NCBI GenBank assembly: GCA_021464245.1
Contig: JADCRB010000068.1
Coordinates: 7,736,134 to 7,800,133 of the forward strand
Reading direction: 5' to 3'
DNA: 64,000 nucleotides
From: Carallia brachiata
Taxonomy: Eukaryota; Streptophyta; Magnoliopsida; Malpighiales; Rhizophoraceae
The notes under the pieces are model-generated. The model made no database searches, was not told where the DNA came from, and worked only from the letters and a program-made list of their open reading frames with translations. The position numbers and the translations under genes are program-made. Positions 12,115 through 23,760 of the stretch are shown here, in pieces; the stretch's first letter is position 1; every line of letters begins with the position of its first letter.

Positions 12115-13431
12115 TTTTCTTTCTCCAGATGTACCCTTAAAAATATCAAAAAAATTATATAAATTAGAGAAAATGTTTATAGCCAAATAAATTTTTCTTA
12201 TTTTTTTTACACGTAATTTTTTTTGTGTAATTATAAGGATATTTTGTACAACCACAATGATAAAAAGTGATACAAAAAATATTACTATTTTTTTTTGCAC
12301 ATTTTCTGCTCTTAGTTGCACAAAAAATACTTCTAATTACACAAAAAAAAATTTATATAGATGCAATAAAAAAAATTTGTTTGAGTATGTAATGGATCCC
12401 ATAAATTATTCGTTTGTGTGGCTGTCACCCACTTCCCACAATCTGGGTCCCTCAGCTCCTCTCATTTTCTTTATTAATTTTCATTATTTTCTATTTTTCT
12501 TTTGGCGGAACTTTATTATCCATTATAACGAAGCTTGCTAGTTTTTGATTTTACATTTTTTCTTCACAAACGGAATATTATAATATACATAAATAGAATG
12601 AAGTTTCAATTTGTAGAAGGCAAATATTTTTTTCTAAATTATGAACAATAAAATTTAGAAAAAATTTTTATTTCATTAACTTATTTGTATTTAAAAAAGA
12701 ATCACGTAAAACTATATAGTACATTGTATTTTTTTGTATTTGTGTGTTTAATCTTAAGTCTAAACTATCTTTCTTGCATTAAAATATTTGTTGGAAAAAG
12801 AAATATAAAGACTATTTAAAAATAACAATATATAAATTAAAATATACTTTACTCTTAGTATTTTGAATTAAATTATTTAAATTTATTAATACATTATATT
12901 CATTATTTTTTACCCTTATCAAATGTTAATTATAAAGTACCAATAATTAAACGTATCCAATATAATATTATGTGATATATATATGGCACTTATATTTTAT
13001 TTTTTCTATTATTACATTTTACACATGAATAGATAATGTGTATAAATATTAAATTTTTATATATTTAATAATAAATATTAGTTTTTGACCATGACTAAAC
13101 TGATTGAAACTTGAACCTTTAAATTTTTGATTTAATAATTGGTTCAGTTTTTACAATCTTGGAAACAACAAAAAAAAAAGTTTATTGTATAATATTTTCT
13201 TATATTTACTCATTACTTAATTTATATTTACACATGATACACATAAGGTTATCTACGCATCACACATGCACATCGTTTTCTATTTACTTAGTATATAATT
13301 ATGTTACATTTAATTTACATCATTTTTGATTAATTCTGTATATTATATTATTTTATACTAGTTGATAATTTACTTTATATAATTATCAATTTTTATTTTT
13401 TATAAACATTTAAAAAATGCTAGATACATAC

Positions 13432-13485
<54 letters not shown>

Positions 13486-16400
13486 TGCATACATACCTAT
13501 GATGTAGAAAGAAATATACATACATATTTGTATATATATTATTTGCATATGTTTTATATAAATAATAAAATAAAAAAATTAATAAAAGGAAAAAATATTT
13601 TTTCAAAAATTAATACGTCGATCTGCCAATTGACTTCAACTCGAGTGATAGTATTAAAAATTAGTATATATAAAATAAAAATTTATATGCATTTGATGCA
13701 TATTAGTATATAAAAATAAAAAGAATAATCTTTTCAACTACTCTAATATACAATAAAATAAAAAATAAGTAGACTTGAATTCGAAAACAACACAAAAATA
13801 AATCAAACAAAATTGATCCAACTCAAAAATCACCTGAATTTAAAATAACTTGACTTTACTCGTTCAACTTAACTTGTTTGATACTTCTACTTCCAGATTC
13901 TTTGCTAAACAATTTGAACAAATATTTGCAGTTACAAAAATAATTGTTTTTGGAAAAAAAAAAAAATAACGAGTCAACTTGTGGATCAACACAAACTTCG
14001 CTCGAACCCTAAAATAGCCCCAATGTGATGGATCCACAAATAATCTAAACAAAATGACCAGCAACCCTTATTGACACCTTTGTATAACATGGAATAATCC
14101 CCATCATTGTCACCCGGAAAGGATTTTAGTTTCCTCCAATCCATTTGGGGAGGGCAAGAAAATATGCCCTGTCTCAAATAACCACCTTAAAATTTTATGA
14201 TTCATATAAAAGTTCAAACACGTAGGTAGAGAAATCTAAACTCATCTTAAGTATGTCAAATTATAAATTATCAATGTGCAATTTCATACACTTTATTTTA
14301 TGTTCTCTGGACATATCCTTTGACAAGTGTTAGGTTTAATTAATACGTAATATAATAAAATGAATTGAATAGGCCAAACTTATGTATTAAGCCCCACTAG
14401 TAATAGTTAAACTGATGAAACGAACAAATCAAAACAAATCAAAGGACCAAGCCACTAACTAGAAAGTACAGTTAAGAAAGTGAATTAAATTCTTATATTA
14501 TATCAAATCACTTTTAAATCTCAACTTTACCTAAAATATCTTAAACTCAATTTTGTAGATAGAAAAACTTATAAATATTATAAATTGTGCCAGATCATTA
14601 TACTTTAATAATGTGGAATTTTATTCAATTTATTTTATATTTCATGTTCTTTTAACACCCTGAAGCAAACTTGGCAGTTGTTAGCATCTAGAATTACAAT
14701 GCTTCAGATCATGCAAGCGGGGTCCATGCATGTGGCGATTTAATTCAAACACTTTTTCTCTGACCAAGTGCAATAACCGATACGGCGCTCAGTGACTGAT
14801 CAAGTTGCCCATCGACCAGGTCCACACATGTCTGTCTCGTTTTTCTTATTGGTCAGCTGCAAAACCATATTAACCATCCTTGTCCAATAATTTTAAGTTT
14901 TGTTCACACGTCACAGCAAAGGGAAGGTTTGATCTAGTATTGAGTTATCTAAATGCAAGTTCGATAATATTACTACATAGTTTTTTTTTTAAAGAAAATG
15001 AATGAACATTCTTTCAATTTGTTCATAGATTGACGGCCCTGGAGTGTAAGAAAGGAATTAATGTTAGAGTTTGCCAAACACAAAATGCAACTTGGGAATT
15101 CAGAAAAATCAACATAATGCAAACAATTCGCATAATGCAAACATCTTGTCCTCTCCATCGAGCTTGTTAAAATCCTGATCCGGATTGTAAAATCTTACGA
15201 TCTTACGATCACATATGAAGCTAATAATCTGGATCGCGGTAGAATCATTTTGAGATAGAATCTGAATTGACTATTGATCCGCAGTTTTTGAATTATAGTT
15301 CATCTTATTTATAATGAAAAAAAATTATAAAGATATGTTTTTGTTTAATTTTTAATACTGAATATAAACAAACAAGTAATTAAATATAAAAAAATCTCCA
15401 ATTTAGAAAAACATTATTTTCTAACTACTATGAAAAGGGAAGAGACTATTTTTTCTTATACAAGAATAAAATTATTATAATTCATCTCATTATTATTGAA
15501 TTAATATATATAAAATATTTAATTATAAATTATTTATTAATATTAATTAATTTTTCTTTTTTTTTGTATAATTTTATAATTTTATTATCTAATTCTACGA
15601 TTTAATTTATAACACCACAAATTTTTGTGATGTTAAGTAAAATCTTGGTTTTGATGTTAAGTAAAATCTTGGCTTTGAAAACTTTGCCGTCCATAGGCCC
15701 GTCCTGCTGGTAACTGCCCTCATATTTTACTACTTGCACAGCAAATCAACTAGCGGCCGCAAGTTGGGCAAGTGTCCTGCAACCTGCCAAATATCAAATG
15801 GTCCAAAATCAAGAGGCTTCCAGGATCAATTTTGTTTTTTTTTTTTGGTCAACGCTTCCAGAGACAACTTGTTGTCCTGATAAATGAAGAAAGAGAAATA
15901 ATTGAATGCAGAAAAAGTTGATGACACATCCTGACTTTATCAACTTTGATCATATAAACAATTTTGGTCTTGTAAAGTATTGTATTAGAATAATTTTTAA
16001 AGTTAAAAGATTCGGATTTACATCTAAAATAAGATTAATTATTAAAAAAATTTTAAAAGTACAATTAGTTGATTTTAAAAAAAGTAATAATAATGGATTG
16101 AAATATAATGCCCCATTTTAAGGCTCAAATCTCTTTTAACTGTATTATGTATTTCAAATGGAAAACTCGTGTTGCCAATCTTAAAGTTTATCTAAAAAGA
16201 ATTTCTCATCATAATGGCTTGTAGCAAATTCGATGTGCGTATCTTTTTCTGGATTAATTTTCTCCCAGAAACTCAATTGTCTACATATATAAGAAATACC
16301 CAAATGTCGATTTTTATGTACTTGTTCTCTTTTCACTTACTTTCTTTCATTCTTGTTATATTTTTTTCTTTTCTTTCCAAGAAGACGTCATATATAAATG

Positions 16401-17622
16401 TCTACTCCTGTTTTGCCTTCTTCTAGTCTCCAATTTAATAGGAAAAAGGAAAACAAAAGGTCACATTTAAATAAAAGACAAAGCTTTCAATAGTGTAGGT
16501 GGTCGAACAACTATAGGCATTTCTTGAGAATTATAATATATTATTATGACCATTAAATGCAAACAGAAAATGTCCTTAGTGTTTGTTATTGAAAAGGGGG
16601 TGTAAAATGGAGGAGGGGGCATATTATTGGAGTCCCTTCAATTAGGAGTATCCGGACTGGAACCTTACTCAATTTAAGTACCCAAGCCAAACACAAATTT
16701 GTGGCTTTTATTATTGATGGCAATCATGCATAAAAAAAAATTAAAAATATGCAACTAATATATAATTCAATGTGTGGTTTTTTTAGGATGCATCTAATTC
16801 TCTATTTCATATAAGTTTTTTGCACGTGTAGATGCGAGCTAGAGTTGGATTAGCGATGTGCCTCAATATGTACGTATCGATACAACACTCCCTCTTAGTT
16901 GATGATGACAAAAGAAGTGTATATATAGTGAAAACATCTTCGGAAAACCAATTAGGAGTGAGAGAGCATGTGATGCAATGGCCACCAAAAATTTTCAGAG
17001 AGAAGTATTTTATCTTTTTTGGTTATTTCCATACTTATCTTTTTTGGTTATTATGTGTTTATTGTTATTTTACCTTATCGTTATCTTTAGTTTGCTCTAT
17101 ATTTAGTGCCTAGTATCCCTTTTGTTATTCAGTCTTGTTATGAAAATTGATATTGATTATTGAGTTAAAAATATTTTCAGGTGGATTACTGTGTGTTTTA
17201 GCTGTTGGGTAGATTCTCAACTAGATTTTATGTTTTGGTTGTTCGTTCTACATTTGCTTATTTTAAGGAATGCTAAAACTAATTAAGTAGGAGTTGAATA
17301 CTCATGATAAAAGCTAAAAACAATTAAATAAAGATTAAATACTTATTTTTCTGTATAAATTTTGTATATTTGCCTTCAATATTTCTAACATTTTCTTTAA
17401 GATTCTCCTTCTAGCATTCCTCTCTTCTTTGTTAATTTAACAACTTTGTGCAACTACTAACCAGCAATGATTTTCGATTAAAAAAACAACTATTCAATTC
17501 GGTTGACCAATTTGGTATAGGAAATTAGTTGAGTCCATAACTATAGAACTACACCAAGGTGATGTACAAAAATACATGCAAAAATAGGAAAATTATTGAC
17601 TGCAAACTAAATAAGATTGATT
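12115..17622. other. Long AT-rich intergenic region
   Basis: No gene is supported. Bases 13434-13482 are a (TA)n microsatellite, which produces the Tyr/Ile-rich frames on both strands. Bases 15165-15270 contain a near-repeat of ATCTTACGATCTTACGATC, suggestive of a decayed MITE. Poly-A/T tracts occur at 13958 and 15837. Short frames at 13864-14177, 15906, 16214 and 16832 have no recognisable domain. Confidence 0.5.
13434..13482. repeat. (TA)n microsatellite
   Basis: About 24 uninterrupted TA units are followed by ATGCATGCATACATAC. Confidence 0.95.
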
Positions 17623-17629
17623 TAGACTT

Positions 17630-17756
17630 GTTCTAGTGATAATGAGGTGCATGCCTCATTTCAAGGAATAGGAGTTTGAACTCTTATCCATTCCTCACCT
17701 ACTCGCTCTCAATGTGACTGTGATCACTCATTCAAAAAAAAATAAATAAATAAAAG
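17630..17756 (+). mobile_element. tRNA-derived SINE with target duplication
   Basis: The element starts GTTCTAGTGATAATGAGG (box-A-like) and has GTTTGAACTC about 40 bases on, a box B with C-to-T changes. It ends in A(9)TAAATAAATAAAAG. The 7-base sequence TAGACTT occurs immediately before (17623-17629) and immediately after (17757-17763) as a target duplication. Length and A-rich tail fit plant SINEs transcribed by RNA polymerase III. Confidence 0.6.
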
Positions 17757-17784
17757 TAGACTTAATTAACATTCTTTGTCGTAC

Positions 17785-18035
17785 TGTTAGGACAAATATC
17801 ATATAGCAAGAAAGTAAGTAATAAGGAAACTACATCTTCGTAATCCTTGGCAGTCAATTGAAGATTTACTACGATATTTGAACTACGACTTGCTTCTCAA
17901 TAATCAAATTATCTCAATCTATTGTAGCTCCATTTTCTACTTATTTTGCATTTCTCAATTTGTATATAAAGTGCTGTCTAGCTATTAAACTCAATCAATA
18001 ATAACATCTTCTCTCTTATTGTCCAAATTGTTCCA
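17785..18035 (+). mobile_element. Short copia-type 5' LTR with primer-binding site
   Basis: The unit begins TGTTAGGACAAATATC and ends TTGTTCCA. Just after it, TAGTATTAGAGCC at about 18039-18051 resembles TGGTATCAGAGCC, the initiator-methionine tRNA primer-binding site of copia elements. A gag-like region follows. The last 200 bases recur at 21957-22155. Confidence 0.6.
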
Positions 18036-18119
18036 TTATAGTATTAGAGCCCATCGTGCTCCTTTGATCCTTCCCCGTCCACTTCCTCTTTTTTTTCTTT
18101 ACATAGTCCTTCTAAAACA

Positions 18120-18545
18120 TGACTAATACAACTGAATCAACCACCCACCAATGAAATCTTGAAGACTACAGTTATGATGGTCGGCGCCAATAGTACCTTT
18201 GCCAATCCTTCCTTGATTACATTTAATAATGCCTCTCAATTGCCTTTAAAACTTACAGGTGGTCAAAATTATCCGACCTAGAAAAACTAGCTCACAACTC
18301 TGTTTTTTGGTTATGATTTACTTGGATATATTGAGAGCACAAACCCTTGTCCAACAAATTCAACCACATTAGACTATAAATTATGGACCCGTCAAGAAAA
18401 TCTTCTATGCAATGCTAATATGGCTTCCGTCGATGTCACCATTCGTTTATCTTATTACAACAGCTAAAACTACTAAAGAGGCATGAGAGATGCTAGTAAG
18501 TCCAACACCTAGATCTATGGTTTATGTACAACTTTAGCTATGATT
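18120..18545 (+). pseudogene. Copia gag N-terminal region, broken
   Basis: After the primer-binding site, translation gives NNASQLPLKLTGGQNYPT, then LFFGYDLLGYIEST.PCP and YKLWTRQENLLCNANMASVD. This matches the start of copia gag (UBN2 type: LTG.NYPSW, LLYGYDLLGYLDG, LWIRQDQLLLHAILASV). Several in-frame stops are present (after YPT and around 18470). Gag would form the particle core of the retrotransposon. Here only the first 140 or so codons remain, and no reverse transcriptase follows. Confidence 0.7.
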
Positions 18546-18561
18546 GTTAAAGGAAGTAAGT

Positions 18562-18692
18562 TAATTGTGTGATTTTCGTTTGTTTGCGGGTAGATTTCTA
18601 TGAGTTACAGGTGGATTCCTATTGTTTTTCTATTTTTCAGGTGGATTCAAAAGTTGTTCATTAGTTTCATAAATTGTCCCGCATATCAGAGC
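18562..18692 (+). repeat. Direct repeat X, copy 1
   Basis: The phrase TGTGATTTTCGTTTGTTTG followed by AGGTGGATTC and GTTTCATAA..TGTCC is shared with 21828-21950 in the same orientation. The two copies flank the PDS5 pseudogene. Confidence 0.6.
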
Positions 18693-18699
18693 ATACCTC

Positions 18700-19530
18700 A
18701 ATCCAAACCAAACCTTTGATTCAATCCAAAACCTTTCGAAAACCACAAAAGACCTTCTGAATCTGTTTTGTCTGCTGCTGCCACCACCATTGTTGGGCCA
18801 CTGTCGTCGACGTCACTGCCGCCATTGCTACAGCTGGTCATTGTTGACACCCGAAAGCCGCCTCCCTAGACTTGCCGTTTTACTGATCTGCATACCCCTA
18901 ACCTTCATGCGATAGGATTTGAATGGAAATAACCCCAAATGGCCAGTCAAAGTTATTGCCTCCCTGTTGCGTCGTCGCTGTTGTTTCATAGTCGTTGATT
19001 GCATCTGAAAAAATGACTAGTCCAGAACGATTCACTAGCGTTAGATCTTTGCTAGCCCACGCCGTTATCTAACTCCACTCACGGGTCGCCACTATAGCTC
19101 TCCTGAATGCCATCAGACAGATTCAAAATAGTTGGAACTCTGACTGGCCTCCTTATGGTTCTACTGACCATCCCAATAGGGCCCCACACTGTGGTCCATT
19201 GGACACCTCGCCAAAGCTGCCACAACTGCCAGTCTATTCATAGTTTTCTAGTCGTTGATATTATGTTCGTGTTTGTTTAGTATTTCGCTTTAATTAAAAA
19301 TAAAATTGTTGGTCTGTTTAGCCTTTTAGGTTTGGTATTTAAAAAAAAGGTCAGTCATGTTTTTGTTTCATAGTATTGGTAGTCTCACTTGAGTATAGAT
19401 CTCATAATGAAAAAAAAAAGAAAAACAAAAAGATAGCTAGTTTCTAAAAAAAAAATGTCAAAGCTATTTAGTCTTTGCCGAGAAAAAAAAAAGTTAAAAG
19501 AAAAGATATATTCATTAAAAAAGTAGATTT
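18700..19530. other. Intergenic segment, locally GC-rich
   Basis: Bases 18765-19220 are GC-rich, with CTGCTGCCACCACC-type triplets but no sustained open frame. A-rich runs follow at 19340-19510. It may be a retroposed or transposon-derived segment. Nothing specific is recognised. Confidence 0.35.
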
Positions 19531-19562
19531 AGTATGTCGGACTTTGTCTTCAAAGCCCTCAT

Positions 19563-20269
19563 GCAAATATTAAGAAACTCCTCTCTCTTCTCGACAAGAT
19601 TGAATGTTGCTTGTCCAATGCAAAGTAATTAACTTTGATATTGGTTGCCCTACAATCATCAATGAAGGCATTGACTAACAATCAACTCTTCAAACATTGT
19701 AACGTCGATGTCAGAATTGGAGTTGCTTTATACTTAAGTGAGCTCATGACAAGGATGCACGGACACGTGCATTTTAGTGAAGTGTACGTGTTGAACACAG
19801 GCACGTGCCGGACACGGGCACGTGCCGGACACGGCACAAACATGTTCCGACATGCCAAAAGGTGTCTGCCAAAAAAAATTTGAAAAAAAAAAATCAGACA
19901 CATTTTAGACACGCTAAAGACACTTTGAGGACACGTCTCAGATATGCGGACATAACTTAAAAAAATTTTAAAAAACAAAAAAGTTGAAAAAAAATGGCAT
20001 GTTGCCTGTTAGTGGCCATCCCACCTCTTTTAGCTTTTTTTTTAAAATTTTTTTGAAATTTAAATGAAGAAGAGAGGGGAGGTTTGAAATTTTTTTTTTT
20101 TTAAGTTTATGTTTTTTTATTAGTATATACTACTTAGTATATATTGTGAGATCTTAAATATACATAAAAACATATATTTTATAAGATTTATTTTAACAAC
20201 AAAAATTTAATTTATATATGTTATATTTTAAATTATAATTTACATTTTATTTTGAATAATAATATTTAC

Positions 20270-20301
<32 letters not shown>

Positions 20302-21060
20302 TGCCCATTTTGCATCCCTGTCCTAATTTTTTTAAAATTGACATATCACCGAATCTGTATCTGCCGTGTCCATGTCGTCGTGTCTGTGTCTGTGCAACCT
20401 AGGCTTATGAGAGTCATTGCTCCAAACGATTGTTTTCACGATGATCTGATGAAGGAAATCTTTGAGTTGATTGTGTCATCTTTTGAGCATTTGGATGATT
20501 ATCGTATTCACTCATGTAGTAAGTGGATATCTATTTTTAAAATTGTTGCAATTTTGCAATCTTATTACATGATGTTAGATCTTGGATATGATACTTTGAT
20601 AATTGGCATGTTTCAACACGTTCTCCATACTATAAGAGATTTGTTTTTGATAAATTAAGAAATTTTTTATATATATCACAAGTTCATGGAGTTACAAAAG
20701 AGACAAGATAACTTGATCTCATACAAGAAGATCCAAAACAAAAGCTAGAGAAACATTTACAATGACACTAATTGAGTTCTCTCTTGACCAAAATATCTAT
20801 CAACTCTCCTCTTGGAGTGTTTGAAGAGACATACTATAAGAGATTATCACTTAAGGAAGGTTTTTATTTTGTATAGAAGAATTTATGCTCATTGTATTGG
20901 AAAAGTGTAAATACCTCCAATGATTTGTTGTCACGCTATTTGGTAGTGTGAAAAACGGCAAAGAGCTTTTACCTATTGCTCACTAGTTGGGAGAAAATCT
21001 TTGTGAAAGATGTGCTTTTAAGGTTAACCCTTGTCTAGTTGAGAATATTTCAGTAGATAG
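19563..21060 (+). pseudogene. PDS5: PDS5-like cohesin regulator pseudogene, split by hAT insertion
   Basis: Translated blocks follow plant PDS5 (sister-chromatid cohesion cofactor, HEAT-repeat protein) in order. They are KLLSLLDKIECCLSNAK (19563-19613), ALQSSMKALTNNQLFKHCNV (19641 on), APNDCFHDDLMKEIFELIVS (20419 on), MMLDLGYDTLIIGMFQH..TIRD (20571-20640), TMTLIEF (about 20760) and LLPIAH*LGENLCERCAFK (20968-21030). The family equivalents are DQVE.CLS, SLKAL..DQLL.H.DVDV, DDDQMKE.F.LIVSSF, MLDLECDALI.EMFQHFL and LPIARKLGE. Between the second and third blocks lies a 653-base insertion (19750-20402); without it the frame is nearly continuous. Frame breaks near 19620 and an in-frame TAG at 20985 show it is dead. 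Only the N-terminal quarter of the protein is represented. Whether 21060-21530 (open frame at 21215-21526) belongs to it is unclear. Confidence 0.75.
19750..20402. mobile_element. Non-autonomous hAT-type element inserted in PDS5 pseudogene
   Basis: The ends are inverted repeats: the left end CAAGGATGCACGGACAC matches the complement of the right end, CTAGGTTGCACAGACAC. Flanks are an 8-base target duplication with one mismatch, GCTCATGA (19742-19749) and GCTTATGA (20403-20410). Removing the element and one duplication rejoins the PDS5 frame. Eight-base duplications and C(A/T)AGG ends fit the hAT superfamily. Inside is a perfect 17-base tandem duplication (19801-19834) containing CACGTG. No transposase is encoded. 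Confidence 0.75.
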
Positions 21061-21827
21061 CATTATACCCGATGATGTTCTTGAAATTATTCGATCTAGC
21101 TACAACCCTATGAGATCAGATGTTGCCTATTTTAGAAATTAGATTGCAGAGATGAATAGTGATGCTAACTTAATCTTGAAGCGTTTGGGCATTACACCAA
21201 AAGAACTATAGCAAGTGCATGAATATATGTGGACTAATACATCCTCTCAAGATGTTGCTGAGTCTATGGATACTCAACCTTTTAATCGTGCCACAACATA
21301 TATGACTATGCCTCTAGAAGTTGATCTAGTAGATGACAACATTGTTACTAGATCTTTGTCCTCTGATTCTGTTGATGATATTTTTGCCACACCAATTGTG
21401 ACTAGTGAGACTACTACACATGTTGAAAAGGTTGATTTTGTCATTCTTATGGAGTTTCAGTTTCCAACTTTTCATACGAAGTTCTTGAAGTTTGCTTCAT
21501 TGTTGTCGCCTCTAGTTTGTCTTTAAGTTTTTGCTCAAGCTCAAAGTTCATTCTTTCTCATTCTCCAGCACTTCAAAATTTGAGGATGAATTTTTTCAAC
21601 TAAAGGAGAATAATGGAGACTCAAAAATGAAGATTCCTATTATTTAGGAATTTATTACTCTTTTACATTTATAATTATATTTTAAATTCATTAAGTTAGA
21701 TATTACATTATTTTCTAGTTACAATTATATTCCTAGTTAGTTATTTCAGTCTAACTCTATAAATATATTTCAATATTATTTTTATTATTCAAAGATTGCT
21801 TACAATAATTGATATTGTGTTTTTTAA
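21061..21827 (+). other. Coding-like segment of unknown origin downstream of PDS5 pseudogene
   Basis: The frame continues with DDVLEIIRSSYNPMRSD and an open stretch at 21215-21526 rich in Thr/Val/Asp (TTYMTMPLEVDLVDDNIVT). Stops at about 21140 and 21210 interrupt it. I do not recognise a domain. It may be further decayed gene sequence. Confidence 0.25.
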
Positions 21828-21950
21828 ACGAATGTGATTTTCGTTTGTTTGGAGGTGAATTTTTGCTTATATATGGGTGGATTCCCATTGTTTTTCTATT
21901 TTTCAGGTGGATTCTCAAGTGGTTCATCAGTTTCATAAGTTGTCCTACAT
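21828..21950 (+). repeat. Direct repeat X, copy 2
   Basis: Shares TGTGATTTTCGTTTGTTTG and CCATTGTTTTTCTATTTTTC with 18562-18692. It is followed directly by an LTR fragment. Confidence 0.6.
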
Positions 21951-21956
21951 CCCGCA

Positions 21957-22155
21957 ATCCTTGGCAGTCAATTGAAGATTTACTGTAATATTTGGGTCGC
22001 AACTTGCTCCTCAAGACCATAATTGAATTTTCTCAATCTATTTTAGCTTGATCTTTTACCTTATTTCGTATCTCTCAGTTTGTATATATAGTGATATCTA
22101 GTTGTTGAACTCAATCAATAATAACATCTTTTCTCTTACTGTTCAAATTATTCCA
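21957..22155 (+). mobile_element. Copia-type LTR fragment, second copy
   Basis: From CCTTGGCAGTCAATTGAAG to ATTATTCCA, this matches 17853-18035 with scattered differences. The following ACGGAGCC resembles the primer-binding remnant of copy 1. The first 70 bases of the LTR are missing. Confidence 0.6.
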
Positions 22156-22559
22156 TTAGTACGGAGCCTGTTTTAACACTTGCTTATTATTAGGCCCTCA
22201 CAGCTGCTATGAAATGCTAAATAAATTATTTCTCTCATACCAAAATCGCCAGAGAATGTAAGAAGGAAAGATAATGTGAAATGTTTTTTTCTTAGAAGTT
22301 GTCGCATATAGATTACCTCACATGAAGCAAAAACTGGTGACAAAGAACGATAGAATGAGATTTAAATTGGACAAGTTCAAAAAAATGTTAGAAAATCCTC
22401 TTACGAAAGGCAATGAAGTAGCAAATTTTTATGATCATTAATGTGAAGATACATCCATTAACCGATGAACAGTTGCTCTTTCTAATATTGGGGATAATTA
22501 ATAAAATTTTTTTTTTGTTTCTAGTAAAAGTAACATAATGATTATTGAATTGAGGGTGG

Positions 22560-23000
22560 TTTATGCACCACATGGTTCTGCCAAATGCACCCTCCACACT
22601 AATGGATGGTGGGGCCCACATGTAATATAACTATATTTTAACCTTTGCGAAAAAAATGAGTAGAGTAACTGCTTACTAATAAAATGTAACCAAATTGATA
22701 AATTATTAAATAGTAAAACTAAAACTTAAAGCTGAAATGTAAAATTATATGAGTGGTATCCTAAAATTTAAAGCGTAGGTCTCACTTGGTATGTGCTAAA
22801 AAAATTTATTCAAAATTTTTTTTTCCTAAAAATAAAAAATTTCTTATATAAAGTATTAATGTGATTATATTTTGTTAATAAGTAATTACATTTTATTGCT
22901 TCTTTTGTAATTTTCCATATTAATTGTTAAAAAATTTTCATGTGGGCCCCACACCTACCATTGACCCCTACCAATACCCTTGCCATGTCAGATTGGATAG
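22560..23000. repeat. Imperfect inverted repeat, possible MITE
   Basis: GGTGGGGCCCACATG (about 22608-22622) and its complement CATGTGGGCCCCAC (about 22939-22952) flank an AT-rich core of about 320 bases. The outer sequences are only loosely complementary, and no target duplication was found. Confidence 0.3.
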
Positions 23001-23017
23001 TGGGTTTGGCGCACTGA

Positions 23018-23760
23018 TTTTTTTTTTTATCAAAGAAAATCATTGTATTAATTATGCGAATTTCGTATATAAGTTAACACGAATGCCTCAGAACAACATG
23101 CTCAAAAGAGGAATAAACGGCTACAAATGAAAGACCACCAACTAACTGGACTTAAAACCACTTAAACAAAACCCTCGGATGAAGGTACCTACCGAACTAG
23201 TCAGACAAAACTGCACATAACAGTAGACACCGCACTTCGATGGACTTATGACGAAAATTGTCTAGGTATGCCCAGCAACGATTTCCAAACCCACTATGCT
23301 ACAATACTAAAATAACACACTTATCCACATTAACACAAACAGTACAAACATTACAAATCCAACATAAATATTAAAGACCCAACGGCAGCAAAACCAAGCA
23401 GATCCAAGGGCATAGTGAGGGTCAGGGCTAGCAGCGGATGGCAGTGGTGGGACTAGCAGCAGCAAAATTGAAGACTCGGTTGGCAATGGCGAAACTTGGG
23501 CGGTGACAACGACTATGCCAGCAAAGGCATCATCCTTGGGGGAGTCATAGGTAATGGAGGCAGAAGCAGAGGTGGCCAATGGCACCGACGATGGACACTG
23601 CAGCTGAGAAGTCATCGACGGTGGTGGAGACGCTGGCACCGGCAACATTGTCAGTGCTAAAAAAGCCAAAAACTATGTCCGACTGTTGGGGAGTGTAGAT
23701 CTGGAGCTGAGGAGGCCTTCGGTAATGTTATTATGGCCAAAACTGACTAAAAAAGAGTCA
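23018..23760 (-). mobile_element. Retroposon family R, copy 1 (minus)
   Basis: On the minus strand the element ends in poly-A (T run at 23018-23028), preceded by TACAATGATTTTCTTTGAT. Upstream lies a conserved block with ATCGTTGCTGGGCATACC, TTTTCGTCATAAGTCCA and TTCGGTAGGTACCTTCA. This block is shared with copies at 46945-47880 and 49745-50741. The 5' part is GC-rich and encodes an open frame (23307-23669, minus, Pro/Ser/Ala-rich) without recognisable domains. A pyrimidine-rich leader (on the element strand) occupies about 23770-23900. Confidence 0.6.

Noticed and set aside
13400..13713. Tyr/Ile-repeat frames on both strands
   Set aside because: Both are produced by the (TA)n microsatellite.
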